From assembly GCA_963780635.1 (NCBI GenBank), contig CAWACW010000015.1, positions 542,390-606,389 on the forward strand: a DNA stretch of 64,000 bases, in the 5' to 3' direction. The first letter of the stretch is position 1. Each line of letters starts with the position of its first letter. The notes beneath the pieces are model-generated. The model did not search any database and had not been told where the DNA came from. It saw only the letters and a list, made by a program, of their open reading frames with translations. Of this stretch, positions 35,654 through 49,864 are shown piece by piece. Position numbers and translations under genes: made by a program. The stretch is from DATEPR01 sp963780635 (GTDB lineage: Bacteria > Actinomycetota > Actinomycetes > Mycobacteriales > Pseudonocardiaceae).

Positions 35654-35763
35654 CCCTAACACCAACCCCACCCCACCCAGCACAAACAGCACAATCGCTG
35701 TCCCCGCGGGGGATGGGTGATTGGTTCAGAATCACACAGTGGATGCGCAACATCTTCGTGAAC

Positions 35764-40744
<4,981 letters not shown>

Positions 40745-40940
40745 TATGGCTTGTTTGAATCGAGGCAACCAGACAACTCAATCTGGCATCACTCACTCAA
40801 AGAAAACCCCAGACGAGGGGTTTAATCATCTAATGCTCTACTAGCATTATCGGCACACTGTTGAGTTCTCAAAGAACACACGCACACCACCACACACCAC
40901 AACAAGCGGCATGAGTGCGGGGCGTTAGCTCACATCATAC
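40745..40940 (-). other. rRNA leader with boxA-like element
   Basis: Untranslated leader between promoters and 16S. Minus strand holds TTCTTTGAGAACTCAACAG (near 40,860-40,880), the actinobacterial boxA region, and a short hairpin around CCCCTCGTCTGGGG (near 40,810) on the 16S side. Confidence 0.65.
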
Positions 40941-40942
40941 AT

Positions 40943-40971
40943 GTTGTACTTCTTGGTATTCACACTGCCAA
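40943..40971 (-). promoter_or_regulatory. rRNA promoter, proximal (P2)
   Basis: Minus strand TTGGCA (40966-40971), a 17-bp spacer and TACAAC (40943-40948). It is one or two mismatches from consensus in each box. It lies about 200 bp upstream of mature 16S. Confidence 0.5.
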
Positions 40972-41015
40972 GCATTGTTCCCGGTTCGAACTTTCCGGAC
41001 CAGGTGCGCTGTAGA

Positions 41016-41044
41016 ACGTTATCAGGAGAAGTTCGTGGTGTCAA
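41016..41044 (-). promoter_or_regulatory. rRNA promoter, distal (P1)
   Basis: Minus strand perfect TTGACA (41039-41044), 17-bp spacer and TAACGT (41016-41021). This is the strongest sigma-A-type promoter in the window and lies about 270 bp upstream of 16S. Confidence 0.75.
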
Positions 41045-41067
41045 GCACCGGGCCGAACTCTTCCCTA

Positions 41068-41091
41068 CTCCCTAAGTCGAGGACTTGGGAG
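41068..41091 (-). terminator. Possible terminator after the FkbM-fusion gene
   Basis: A 10-bp hairpin with one bulged base (41068-41078 with 41082-41091), 3-nt loop, between the stop of the large glycosyltransferase gene and the rRNA promoters on the same strand. It would limit read-through into the rRNA operon. Confidence 0.4.
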
Positions 41092-41174
41092 CTCCGTTCC
41101 TTGCGACATGGAGAAAGTTACTCATCGCGGCGACCAGAGTCAAATCGGCTGGTCAGCGGCCTGCAGTCGATCGA

Positions 41175-44100
41175 TCACGCCGGTTTGCCCCTCGGCCGGA
41201 GCCACAAAGTCATGCTGTGTTGGCCCTCGGCGGCCGCCACGATGTCCTCCGGATTCGCCGGTTCGTCGGCACCGAGTGGCAGGACGTCGAAGCCCCACGT
41301 GTCGAATTCGCGGAGCACCGTGACCGGATCGTCGCCGATCTCATTCATCCGCGTGACCGAGAACGCACAGAACACGTGCGGCCGGTCTCGCCGCAGCAGG
41401 CGGACCAGGCCGGCCAGTGCACGGTGGCCGCGACCGGGCAGGTCTGCCTTCACCACGCTCAGCCGCATCCCGCGCAGGCTGTCGACGGTCTCGAACTCCT
41501 TGTCCAGCCGTACTGCCGGGACGGTCTCCTCGTCGCCATCGGCCGCCGGTCTGACGATCACCCCCCCGGTCATCGCGGGCTCGACGGCCAGCAGGCCAGG
41601 CGTGTCCCACGCGGCGGCGGTGATCACGGTGAGCCGCTCGGCCACCGCCTCGGACACGTTGACGGAGACGTTGTGCCGCAACAGGCTCGTCGCGGCCAGG
41701 TGGGGTTCGACGGCGACCACCGCGCCGCTCGTGCCGAGTCTGCTGAGCACCCGCAGCGTGTGGTAGCCCACGTAGGCGCCGATGTCGACGAACACCCCGC
41801 CGGGCTCCACCAGCGAATCGATCAGGGTGCTCAGCTCCGGTTCCCACACCCCGTTGCTGGACAGCAGCGGCAGCATCACGCCGTCGTCGGCGGGTAGCCG
41901 GAGCAGGCCCGCGTCGGAGAGCACCAGCGAGCTGTGTGGCAGTTCGTCGGCGTGGTCCTGGATGCGCCGTTCGTGATCGCGCAGGACGACCCGGCGCAGC
42001 GCGTCGGACGCCTTGAGCGCCTGGCCTGCGGCCCGCAGACCGGTCTCGGTGCGGCTGTCGTGGTCGCGCAGGGCCGTGGCGACCTTGGCCTCGACGTCGC
42101 CCATCCGGTCGAGGGTGCGGTCGAGCGCCTCGGTGAGCCGGTCCATCCGGTCGGTGATGACGGCCAGTTGCTTGCCGCGTTTGCCGGCCTCGCCGACCAC
42201 GGCGTCCTCGACCTCGCCGAGTCTGCGCGACTGCCCGGTCACGTCGGCTCGGACCCGCAGCGCGCCGTCGTCCACCGCGAGTAGCCGGTCGTCCACGTGG
42301 GCGATGCGCTCGGCCACCTGATCGAGTTGCTCGACCACAAGGGCCAGCTCCGCCGAGTCACTGACCGCGCTCACGGCCTCCTGCCGGGCGACCAGTTCCT
42401 CGACCGACCGTTCCATGCCGTCCACGAGCGTGCCGAGCACGGTGCGCATGTGCGCGTCGTAGTGGTTGAGCACCCGCAGTACCGCCTTGCGCAGCGCCGG
42501 TGCCATCGGGATCTTGTGCCCGGCCGCGACATCCGGCTCGCGGAGCAGCACGTGGCGCGCGGATCGCAAGGGGCGCAACGGATCGCTGTTGTGGTGCGGT
42601 GCGCGGGCCGCGGCGTTGCGGTGCCGCCAGCCGTGATACGCGTGCTCGACGCGGTCGCGCAGCCGCTCCCCCGCCGCCGCGACGGCGTGGGTGTGGAGCA
42701 GTTCGGCGCGTCCTGTGCGGCCGAGCTGGGCGGCGGCCTCGGGGTCGTCGGCGACGGCACGGAGTGCCTCGACGACGGTGGCGAGGTCCGGTTCGCGGCC
42801 GTCCAGGCCGGTGGGCACGAGTACCGCGCCGTCGCGGGCCAGCAGTTCGGCGATCGGACCGCCGTCGACGCCGACCACCGGCAGGCCTCTGGCGGCCGCG
42901 CTCGCGACCAGCAGGGCGACCCGGTCGGTGGCGGTCCGGTGCAACGCGAGCAGGCAGTCGGCGGCGGCCAGCCAGGTGGTCCGCTCGTCGGTGTCGGGCT
43001 GTTCGACCAGTTCGATCCGCTCGTCGTCGGCGCCCGCCAGGCGGAGCCGTTCGGCGGCGGCCTCATGCTGGTCGACCCCGCTGACGAGCAGCATCAGGCG
43101 CACGTCGGTCCGGTCGGTGAACGCCGTGGCGAACGCGGTGACGACACCGAGGGCGTTGTCGGCGCGCTCGTGGGCGTGGTCGACGACGGCGGCGAACACG
43201 ACGGTGTCCGGCTTGCCTGGCCAGCCCAGCTCGTCCCTGGCGGCCTGCCGGGCCACTCGATCGAGTGGCGGCAGTTCGGGCACGGGCAGTGGCACGACGT
43301 GGGTCGGCAGGCCGAGCGCACCGTCCAGTTCGGACTGTGCGGCGTGGGTCAGCGTCCAGACCTCGTCGGCACCCCGGTGCGCGACGGCGCCTCGGTCGTC
43401 GGGCAGCACGATCACGTACCGGCGCTGGGCCAGGCCGGCGGGCACGGTGCCGCCGCAGCACAGCACGACCGGGTAGTCCGGCTCGTCGGACACCGGCAGT
43501 CCGGACGCGGCTGCCGCGGCCCGCAGCAGCTCGGCGATCCGGCCACCGCCGAGCACGGACACGCCGAGCTGGTCGGTCAGCCGGGTGCCCGGGTCCGGTG
43601 CCCTGGGTACGGCTTCCGGCGGCAGCGCGCCGCTGGACACACCCGATCCGGCGCACCACTCGCGGAAACCGTCGGCGTCGGCGCCGAACGGGTCGGGGAA
43701 CCGCCTGCGGAGTGCGGGATCGTCCTGCCAGACCGACGCGGACCACCGGGTACTGCCCGGTACGCCGTCGGCCGCGCACGCCCACTCCAGGAATTCGACC
43801 GGGGCCTGCGGCAGCGCGGGCGGGATCTCGGTGCCGTCGCGTTCGGCGGTCAGCCACGCGGTCCGGTAACGGGCGCGCAGGCCGGCGGGCACCGCGGAGG
43901 AGCCGACTCGCGGTGGAGCGCCTGCGGGATCACCCGGTTGGGTGGCGGCGGAGAGCGCGGTGACGTAGGCGGAGCACAACCGGGCGAGCAGCCGGTGCTC
44001 GGAGAGCAGGACTCGGGGGCGTTCGGCGACCTGGGCGGACAGCAGCCACGGCTGCCGCTGGTCGAACCCGGTGAAGTGCACGGTCCGCAGCGGTGCTCCG

Positions 44101-44864
44101 CCGACGGTGACGGCACCGTGCTCGTCGGCGCTCATCGGCCGCTGGCCCGCGTTCCACACGGACAGCCCGATGCCGGGATCCCGCAGCACGTGGTGCGACA
44201 GCAGGACGGCGGCACCGTCGAGGAACGCGTCGGCCTCGGCCGGGTCGTGTCGCGTGTGCTCGGCCCACGCCGCCAGGAACTCCTGCGCGCCGCGGTTGAC
44301 CGCGACCAGCGCCGGGTCGAACAGGCCGGCCGCGCGCAGGTCGGCAGCGTCCGGGCGCAGACCGTCCTCCGGCAGCGCGCGCAACACGCGCGGGGCCAGC
44401 ACGAGCGAGTGCTCGACGAGCCCGTCCAGCACGGGTGTCAGAACGGGTCCCAGCACCAGCACCGACGGGTCGAGGTAGAGCACGGGACCACTGGTGTCGA
44501 CCGAGGCGAGCAGCCTGCTCATCAGCCGTGGCCGCAGCACGGCGCACAGTTCGTCGGGGCCGAACGCGGTGCGCAGCCGGGCCAGCTCGTCGGCGTCGAT
44601 GCCGATCTCGGCCGGCAGCACGAAACGGGCGCCATCGGCGAGCTTGCCCAGTTCGCCGAGCTCACCGAGCGTGTCGGCGTCGCAGTCGACGAGCAGCGCG
44701 TGGCAGGTCGCACCCGGGTGGTGGTCGGCGAACGACTTCGCGAGCACCCGGACGGAGGCCAGCCTGCGCAGCGACGCGACCGTGCAGGCCGTGACGGCGA
44801 CCGGGGTGGCCTCGGCTGACGGGCCGTCGGCGGGTGGGGCTGTGTCGGGGTCGGGGTCGGTCAC
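41175..44864 (-). CDS. Large glycosyltransferase / FkbM methyltransferase fusion
   Basis: 1229 residues from GTG 44864. Residues about 20-250 resemble nucleotide-sugar glycosyltransferases of the GT8-like fold (YLDPSVLVLGPV, then VNRGAQEFLAAWAEH, HFTGFDQRQPWLLS). The middle (about 480-780) looks like a GT4-type domain: VSVLGGGRIAELLRAA, VVFAAVVDHAHERADNALG, then AARGLPVVGVDGGPIAELL and RDGAVLVPTGLDG. A long coiled-coil-rich segment (about 850-1000) follows, and a FkbM methyltransferase (about 1010-1229) with VFVDIGAYVGYHTLRVL and VVAVEPH. The combination suggests one enzyme that builds and methylates a surface glycan. It lies alone between rRNA and glnA2; no polysaccharide locus is near. Domain borders are estimates. 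Confidence 0.75.
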   Translation of the reverse strand: MTDPDPDTAPPADGPSAEATPVAVTACTVASLRRLASVRVLAKSFADHHPGATCHALLVDCDADTLGELGELGKLADGARFVLPAEIGIDADELARLRTAFGPDELCAVLRPRLMSRLLASVDTSGPVLYLDPSVLVLGPVLTPVLDGLVEHSLVLAPRVLRALPEDGLRPDAADLRAAGLFDPALVAVNRGAQEFLAAWAEHTRHDPAEADAFLDGAAVLLSHHVLRDPGIGLSVWNAGQRPMSADEHGAVTVGGAPLRTVHFTGFDQRQPWLLSAQVAERPRVLLSEHRLLARLCSAYVTALSAATQPGDPAGAPPRVGSSAVPAGLRARYRTAWLTAERDGTEIPPALPQAPVEFLEWACAADGVPGSTRWSASVWQDDPALRRRFPDPFGADADGFREWCAGSGVSSGALPPEAVPRAPDPGTRLTDQLGVSVLGGGRIAELLRAAAAASGLPVSDEPDYPVVLCCGGTVPAGLAQRRYVIVLPDDRGAVAHRGADEVWTLTHAAQSELDGALGLPTHVVPLPVPELPPLDRVARQAARDELGWPGKPDTVVFAAVVDHAHERADNALGVVTAFATAFTDRTDVRLMLLVSGVDQHEAAAERLRLAGADDERIELVEQPDTDERTTWLAAADCLLALHRTATDRVALLVASAAARGLPVVGVDGGPIAELLARDGAVLVPTGLDGREPDLATVVEALRAVADDPEAAAQLGRTGRAELLHTHAVAAAGERLRDRVEHAYHGWRHRNAAARAPHHNSDPLRPLRSARHVLLREPDVAAGHKIPMAPALRKAVLRVLNHYDAHMRTVLGTLVDGMERSVEELVARQEAVSAVSDSAELALVVEQLDQVAERIAHVDDRLLAVDDGALRVRADVTGQSRRLGEVEDAVVGEAGKRGKQLAVITDRMDRLTEALDRTLDRMGDVEAKVATALRDHDSRTETGLRAAGQALKASDALRRVVLRDHERRIQDHADELPHSSLVLSDAGLLRLPADDGVMLPLLSSNGVWEPELSTLIDSLVEPGGVFVDIGAYVGYHTLRVLSRLGTSGAVVAVEPHLAATSLLRHNVSVNVSEAVAERLTVITAAAWDTPGLLAVEPAMTGGVIVRPAADGDEETVPAVRLDKEFETVDSLRGMRLSVVKADLPGRGHRALAGLVRLLRRDRPHVFCAFSVTRMNEIGDDPVTVLREFDTWGFDVLPLGADEPANPEDIVAAAEGQHSMTLWLRPRGKPA

Positions 44865-44892
44865 GGGCGCCAACCTAGCCCCCGGCTTCGGG

Positions 44893-46236
44893 TCACAGGA
44901 CCGGTAGACCGGTCCGCAACTCGTAGGGGGTGACTTCGCCGCGGTAACTGTCCCATTCGATGCGTTTGTTGCGCAGGAAGAAGTCGTAGACATGTTCGCC
45001 CAGGGCCTCGGCGACCAGTTCCGAGTTCTCCAGTTCGGTGAGGGCCTCGCCGAGGTTCTGCGGCAGGCTCGCGTAGCCGGCGGCCCTGCGCTCGGCCTCG
45101 GACAGCGACCACACGTCGTCCTCGGCGGCGGGCGGCAGCTCGTACTTCTCCTGCACGCCACGCAGGCCCGCGGCGAGGATCACCGCGTAGGCCAGGTACG
45201 GGTTGCACGCCGAGTCGGGCGTGCGGATCTCCACCCGGCGGGACGCGGACTTCGCGGGCTTGTACATCGGGACGCGGACCAGGGCGGACCGGTTGGCGTG
45301 GCCCCAGCAGACCGCGGACGGGGCCTCGCCGCCGACCATCAGCCGCTTGTAGGAGTTCACCCACTGGTTGGTGACCGCGCTGATCTCGCGCGCGTGCCGC
45401 AGCAGGCCTGCGACGAACGCCTTGCCGGTGTCCGACAGTTCGTACGGGTTCTCGCTGTCGTAGAAGGCGTTGCGATCGCCCTCGAACAGGCTGACGTGGG
45501 TGTGCATGCCGGAGCCGGGTTGCCGGGAGAACGGCTTGGGCATGAACGAGGCCCGCACCCCCTGGGTGATGGCGACCTCCTTGACCACGTAGCGGAACGT
45601 CATCACGTTGTCCGCCATGGACAGGGCGTCGGCGTAGCGCAGGTCGATCTCCTGCTGGCCGGGGGCGCCCTCGTGGTGGCTGAACTCGACGGAGATGCCC
45701 ATCGCCTCGAGCGCCTCGATGGCGTGGCGGCGGAAGTGGGTGGCCATGGCGTGGCTGGCCTGGTCGAAGTAGCCGCCGTTGTCGGCCGGCTCGGGTTCCT
45801 TGCCGTCGTCGGGCAGGCCGGTGAGCAGGAAGAACTCGATCTCGGGGTGCACGTAGCAGGTGAAACCGGCCTCGGTGGCCTTGGCCAGGGTGCGGCGCAG
45901 CACGTGCCGCGGGTCTGCCCAGGACGGCGAGCCGTCGGGCATCGCGATATCGCAGAACATGCGCGCCGAGTAGTGCTCGCCCTCGCCGGTCTCCCACGGC
46001 AGCACCTGGAACGTCGCCGGGTCGGGCTTGGCGACCATGTCCGACTCGTAGACACGGGAGAAGCCCTCGATCGCGGAGCCGTCGAAGCCGATGCCCTCCG
46101 CGAACGCGCCCTCCAGTTCGGCGGGTGCCACGGCGACCGACTTCAGGAAGCCCAGGACGTCGGTGAACCACAGCCGGACGAACCTGATGTCGCGTTCCTC
46201 CAGCGTGCGTAGCACGAACTCCTGCTGTCGATCCAT
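44893..46236 (-). CDS. glnA2: Glutamine synthetase family protein GlnA2
   Basis: 447 residues from ATG 46236 (MDRQQEFVLRTLEERDIRF). It has the GS fold signatures: FDGSAIEGFSRVYESDM, YVHPEIEFFLL, KPFSRQPGSGMHTHVSLFEG and NSYKRLMVGGEAP. At the adenylylation position GlnA1 has Tyr, but here the sequence is DDVWSLSEAER (Trp376), so GlnE should not modify it. Length and neighbourhood match mycobacterial GlnA2 (Rv2222c), found next to glnE. Some family members use polyamines or other amines, so true glutamine synthesis is likely but not certain. Confidence 0.9.
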   Translation of the reverse strand: MDRQQEFVLRTLEERDIRFVRLWFTDVLGFLKSVAVAPAELEGAFAEGIGFDGSAIEGFSRVYESDMVAKPDPATFQVLPWETGEGEHYSARMFCDIAMPDGSPSWADPRHVLRRTLAKATEAGFTCYVHPEIEFFLLTGLPDDGKEPEPADNGGYFDQASHAMATHFRRHAIEALEAMGISVEFSHHEGAPGQQEIDLRYADALSMADNVMTFRYVVKEVAITQGVRASFMPKPFSRQPGSGMHTHVSLFEGDRNAFYDSENPYELSDTGKAFVAGLLRHAREISAVTNQWVNSYKRLMVGGEAPSAVCWGHANRSALVRVPMYKPAKSASRRVEIRTPDSACNPYLAYAVILAAGLRGVQEKYELPPAAEDDVWSLSEAERRAAGYASLPQNLGEALTELENSELVAEALGEHVYDFFLRNKRIEWDSYRGEVTPYELRTGLPVL

Positions 46237-46355
46237 GTCCGCAGCGTAAGCACGATCTGTTAACAACGCGTTTCGGCCCCCGGGCGCCGGGGTAGAAATA
46301 ATCACCAAAACCGGACATTCACCAGGTGGGCGGCGGACCGGAGGTACCGAAGGCC

Positions 46356-47636
46356 ATGACCGGCAGCGCGGCACGACCGAGACAACGACTGACACCCGAC
46401 CAGCGCAACTCGTTCATCGCCGCCCAACTGGGCTGGACCATGGACGCCTTCGACTACTTCATCGTGGTACTGGTCTACGCGGACATAGCCAAGGACTTAC
46501 ACGTCTCGCTCACGACCGTCGCGTTCCTGACCACGGCGACGTTGATCATGCGGCCGGTCGGCGCGATCATCTTCGGTCTGTGGGCCGACCGGATCGGGCG
46601 GCGGGTGCCGCTGATGACAGCGGTCTGCTGCTATTCGGCGGTCGGTTTCCTGGCCGCGTTCTCGCCGAACTTCGTGATCCTGGTGGTCCTGCGGATGCTG
46701 TACGGGATCGGCATGGGCGCGGAGTGGGGGCTGGGCGCTGCGCTGGCGATGGAGAAGATCCCGACCAGCAGGCGCGGCTTCTTCTCCGGGCTGCTGCAGG
46801 AGGGCTACTCGTGCGGCTACCTGCTCGCCTCGCTGGCGTTCCTGCTGGTGAACACCGAGTTCGGCCTGTCCTGGCGGTGGCTGTTCGGGCTCAGCGTGAT
46901 CCCCGCGTTGATCACGCTGCTGATCCGGTCGCGGGTGCGTGAGTCCGAGGTCTGGGAGCGGTCCCGGCAGGTGCTGCGGACCAATCGCACCTCGATCAGG
47001 GACGTGCTGTTCAACGGGAAGATCATCCGCCGGTTCGTCTACCTCGTCGTGCTGATGACGGCGTTCAACTGGATGAGCCACGGCACGCAGGACATCTACC
47101 CGACGTTCCTCAAGGCGACGGACAACGGTGGCGCCGGGCTCGCCGCGGCCACGGCGACCTGGATCGCGGTGATCTACAACGTCGGCGCGATCATCGGCGG
47201 CCTGGTATTCGGCTCGCTGTCCGAACGGTTCGGCAGGCGGTACACGATCGTGTTCTGTGCGGTGATCGGCCTGCCGATCGTGCCGCTGTTCGCGTACTCG
47301 CACACGGCCGCGATGCTCTGCCTCGGCTCGTTCCTGATGCAGGTCGCCGTGCAGGGTGCGTGGGGCGTGATCCCGGCGCACCTGACCGAGGTGTCACCGG
47401 ACGCGATCCGCGGCTTCTACCCTGGCGTGACCTACCAGCTGGGCAACTGCCTTGCGGCGTTCAACCTGCCGATCCAGCAGAGCATCGCCGCATCGCACGG
47501 CTATCCGTTCGCGCTGGCTGTGACGATCGTGCCGGTCCTGATCGCGGTGGCGGTGTTGACGTTGATCGGCAAGGAGGCCAAGGGCATCGAGTTCGGGCAC
47601 GTCGAAACGGCCACTGTGCCGGTGGGCGCCGACTGA
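46356..47636 (+). CDS. MFS transporter, SHS/NanT-like
   Basis: 426 residues, twelve predicted helices. The loop 2-3 motif is LWADRIGRRVPLMT and the second-half repeat SLSERFGRRYTIVF, both major facilitator signatures. MDAFDYFIVVLVYADIAKDL at the start is typical of the sialate:H+ / lactate / aromatic-acid carriers (SHS or AAHS). GGAGG lies 11 bases before the ATG. It is divergent from glnA2, with about 120 bp between. The substrate is unknown, probably an organic acid. Confidence 0.85.
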   Translation: MTGSAARPRQRLTPDQRNSFIAAQLGWTMDAFDYFIVVLVYADIAKDLHVSLTTVAFLTTATLIMRPVGAIIFGLWADRIGRRVPLMTAVCCYSAVGFLAAFSPNFVILVVLRMLYGIGMGAEWGLGAALAMEKIPTSRRGFFSGLLQEGYSCGYLLASLAFLLVNTEFGLSWRWLFGLSVIPALITLLIRSRVRESEVWERSRQVLRTNRTSIRDVLFNGKIIRRFVYLVVLMTAFNWMSHGTQDIYPTFLKATDNGGAGLAAATATWIAVIYNVGAIIGGLVFGSLSERFGRRYTIVFCAVIGLPIVPLFAYSHTAAMLCLGSFLMQVAVQGAWGVIPAHLTEVSPDAIRGFYPGVTYQLGNCLAAFNLPIQQSIAASHGYPFALAVTIVPVLIAVAVLTLIGKEAKGIEFGHVETATVPVGAD

Positions 47637-47657
47637 CCCGGCCCTACGATCGGCCGC

Positions 47658-48350
47658 ATGTCCCCACTGCGCCGGTCCGTGTCCGGGTTACTGATGATCG
47701 CGGCCACGCTGGTGCTGGCCGGTTGCAGCTCGGGTGACTCCACTCTGCCCGCCGCGTCCGGTCTGCTGGGCCCGGCGGGCACGGCCATGCGGTCGGTGAG
47801 CAGCGTGCACTTCTCCCTCACGGTGGACGGCACGCTGCCGGGCGTGCCCGTGCAGAAGGCGGACGGCGACCTGAACCGGCAGGGCCAGGCCAAGGGTTCG
47901 GCCACGATCACCGAACTCGGTCAGGTCCTGCAGGTCGACTTCGTGCTGCTGAACAACGACTTCTTCATCAAGGGTCCGACCGGCGGCTACCAGCGGCTGC
48001 CCGCCGCGCTCGTCGGCGGCTTGTTCGACCCGACCGCGATCCTCGACCCGGACCGCGGTGTCGCGAACGTGCTCGGCAGCGTGCGCGGCGCGACGACGGA
48101 GGCGAGGGAGTCCGTGGCGGGCACCGACTGCTACCGGATCATCGGCTCGGTGTCCGACGCGGTCGTGTCCGCGCTGTTGCCGGGGATCGGCAAGGACGTC
48201 GCCGCGACCGTGTGGGTGGCGACGGCGGGCCGGCACCTGCCCGTGCGGGCGCAGTTCCAGGTGCCCGGCAACGGGGGCAGCCAAGGCGCGCGGATCACCG
48301 TGGACCTGTCGCGGGTGAACGCACCCGTCTCGGTCACCGCGCCGGCGTGA
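47658..48350 (+). CDS. lprG: LprG/LppX-family lipoprotein
   Basis: 230 residues with a lipoprotein signal peptide and lipobox LVLAGC (lipidated Cys23). The rest matches the LppX_LprAFG fold: SSVHFSLTVDG, DGDLNRQGQAKGSATI, VDFVLLNNDFFIKGP, YRIIGSVSDAVVSALLPG. In mycobacteria LprG carries triacylglycerides and lipoglycans to the outer envelope, together with the MFS exporter Rv1410c/P55. The next gene encodes that exporter and overlaps this stop (GTGA), so the operon is conserved. Confidence 0.9.
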   Translation: MSPLRRSVSGLLMIAATLVLAGCSSGDSTLPAASGLLGPAGTAMRSVSSVHFSLTVDGTLPGVPVQKADGDLNRQGQAKGSATITELGQVLQVDFVLLNNDFFIKGPTGGYQRLPAALVGGLFDPTAILDPDRGVANVLGSVRGATTEARESVAGTDCYRIIGSVSDAVVSALLPGIGKDVAATVWVATAGRHLPVRAQFQVPGNGGSQGARITVDLSRVNAPVSVTAPA

Positions 48351-49864
48351 CGAGCGGACTGGCCGCGCCGACCGCCCGCCGGTCCTGGGCGATCGGCGCG
48401 GGCGGGCTGGCGGTGCTGCTGGCCGCGCTGGACGCCTACGTGGTCGTCGGCGTGCTGCTGGACGTCGTCACGGACCTGCGGATCCCGGTCAACCACCTGG
48501 AGCAGGCCACGCCGGTGGTCACCGGCTACCTGCTGGGGTACGTGGCCGCGATGCCGCTGCTGGGGCAGCTGTCCGACCTGTTCGGCAGGCGGCCGCTGGT
48601 GCTGGCGTGCCTGGCGGTGTTCGGTGCCGGGTCGGCCGTGACGGCGTCGTCGGGCGGGCTGGTCGAGCTGGTCGTGGGCCGGGCCGTGCAGGGGATCTCC
48701 GGTGGCGCGCTGCTGCCGGTGACGCTCGCGCTGGTCGGCGATCTGTGGCCGGCGCGCCGCCGGTCGGGCGTGCTGGGCGTGGTCGGTGCCGCGCAGGAAC
48801 TGGGCAGCGTGCTCGGGCCGCTGTACGGCGTCGGGCTGGCCGCGGTGATCGGCTGGCGGGGCATTTTCTGGGTGAACGTGCCGCTGGCCGCGGTCGCGAT
48901 GGTCGTCGTGTGGCTGGCGGTGCCCGGTGGCCGGCCGGTGACCTCGCACACCGGACGGCCGGACTTCGTCGGCGGCGGGCTGCTGGCGGTGACCCTCGGG
49001 CTGCTCGTGGTCGGGCTCTACAACCCGGACTCGGACACGTCGGTGCTGCCCAGCTGGGGCGTGCCCGCGCTGGTGGCCGCCGGTGTGGTGCTGGTGGCGT
49101 TCGTGGTCTGGGAGGCCAGGGCACGGCACCGGCTGCTCGATCCGGCCGGGGTGCGGATGCTGCCGTTCCTGGCCGCGCTCGGCGCCAGTCTCGCGGCGGG
49201 CGCCGCGCTGATGGTCACTCTCGTCGACCTGGAACTGTTCGCGAAGACGCTGCTCGGCCTGGACTCCGGCCGGACCGCCGTACTGCTGGTGCGGTTCCTC
49301 GTCGCGCTGCCGGTGGGCGCCGTCCTCGGCGGCTGGGTCGCGGCCCGCGCCGGCGACGCCGTCGTCGGCGCGGCCGGGATGGTCGTCGCGGCGGGCGGCT
49401 ACCTGCTGATCTCGCGCTGGCCCGCGACGGTGCTGTCGGCGCACTACGGGTTCGCGCATCTGCCGGTGCTGGACACCGACCTCGTGGTCGCGGGCCTCGG
49501 GCTGGGGCTGGTCATCGCGCCGCTGTCGGCCGCCGTGCTGCGGGTGGTGCCCGCGGACCGGCACGGCGTCGCGTCGGCCGCCGTGGTCGTGGCCAGGATG
49601 ACCGGGATGCTCGTCGGGCTGTCCGCGCTGTCCGCGTGGGGGCTGCACCGGTTCCACACCCTGACGGCCACAGTGGACACTCCGCTGCCGTTCGGCGTGA
49701 GCGCTGCCGTGTTCCACCGCGAACTCGCGCACTACGAGGTCGCGCTGCGCGGTGCGCTGCTCACCGAGTACCGGGAGATCTTCCTGTGCACGGCGGTGAT
49801 CTGTGCGGCCGGCGCCGTGTGCGCGGCGTTCGTCGGGCGCTCAGCGCGTGCAGCGCGTGCCTGA
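48347..49864 (+). CDS. P55-type MFS efflux transporter (LprG partner)
   Basis: 505 residues, about fourteen helices, DHA2-like. Visible motifs are LAALDAYVVVGVLLDVVTDLRI (helix 1), QLSDLFGRRPLVLACLAVFGAGS (loop 2-3, motif A) and RAVQGISGGALLPVTLALVGD (motif C region). The GTG start overlaps the lprG stop by 4 bases, so translation is coupled. The M. tuberculosis pair Rv1411c-Rv1410c has the same layout and exports lipids and some drugs. The 3' end overlaps the convergent hydrolase gene by 24 bp. Confidence 0.9.
   Translation: MTSGLAAPTARRSWAIGAGGLAVLLAALDAYVVVGVLLDVVTDLRIPVNHLEQATPVVTGYLLGYVAAMPLLGQLSDLFGRRPLVLACLAVFGAGSAVTASSGGLVELVVGRAVQGISGGALLPVTLALVGDLWPARRRSGVLGVVGAAQELGSVLGPLYGVGLAAVIGWRGIFWVNVPLAAVAMVVVWLAVPGGRPVTSHTGRPDFVGGGLLAVTLGLLVVGLYNPDSDTSVLPSWGVPALVAAGVVLVAFVVWEARARHRLLDPAGVRMLPFLAALGASLAAGAALMVTLVDLELFAKTLLGLDSGRTAVLLVRFLVALPVGAVLGGWVAARAGDAVVGAAGMVVAAGGYLLISRWPATVLSAHYGFAHLPVLDTDLVVAGLGLGLVIAPLSAAVLRVVPADRHGVASAAVVVARMTGMLVGLSALSAWGLHRFHTLTATVDTPLPFGVSAAVFHRELAHYEVALRGALLTEYREIFLCTAVICAAGAVCAAFVGRSARAARA

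Noticed and set aside
42297..44819. An 840-codon plus-strand frame opposite the FkbM fusion
   Set aside because: Low-complexity Gly, Gln, Val and Arg-rich shadow without a start signal or domains.
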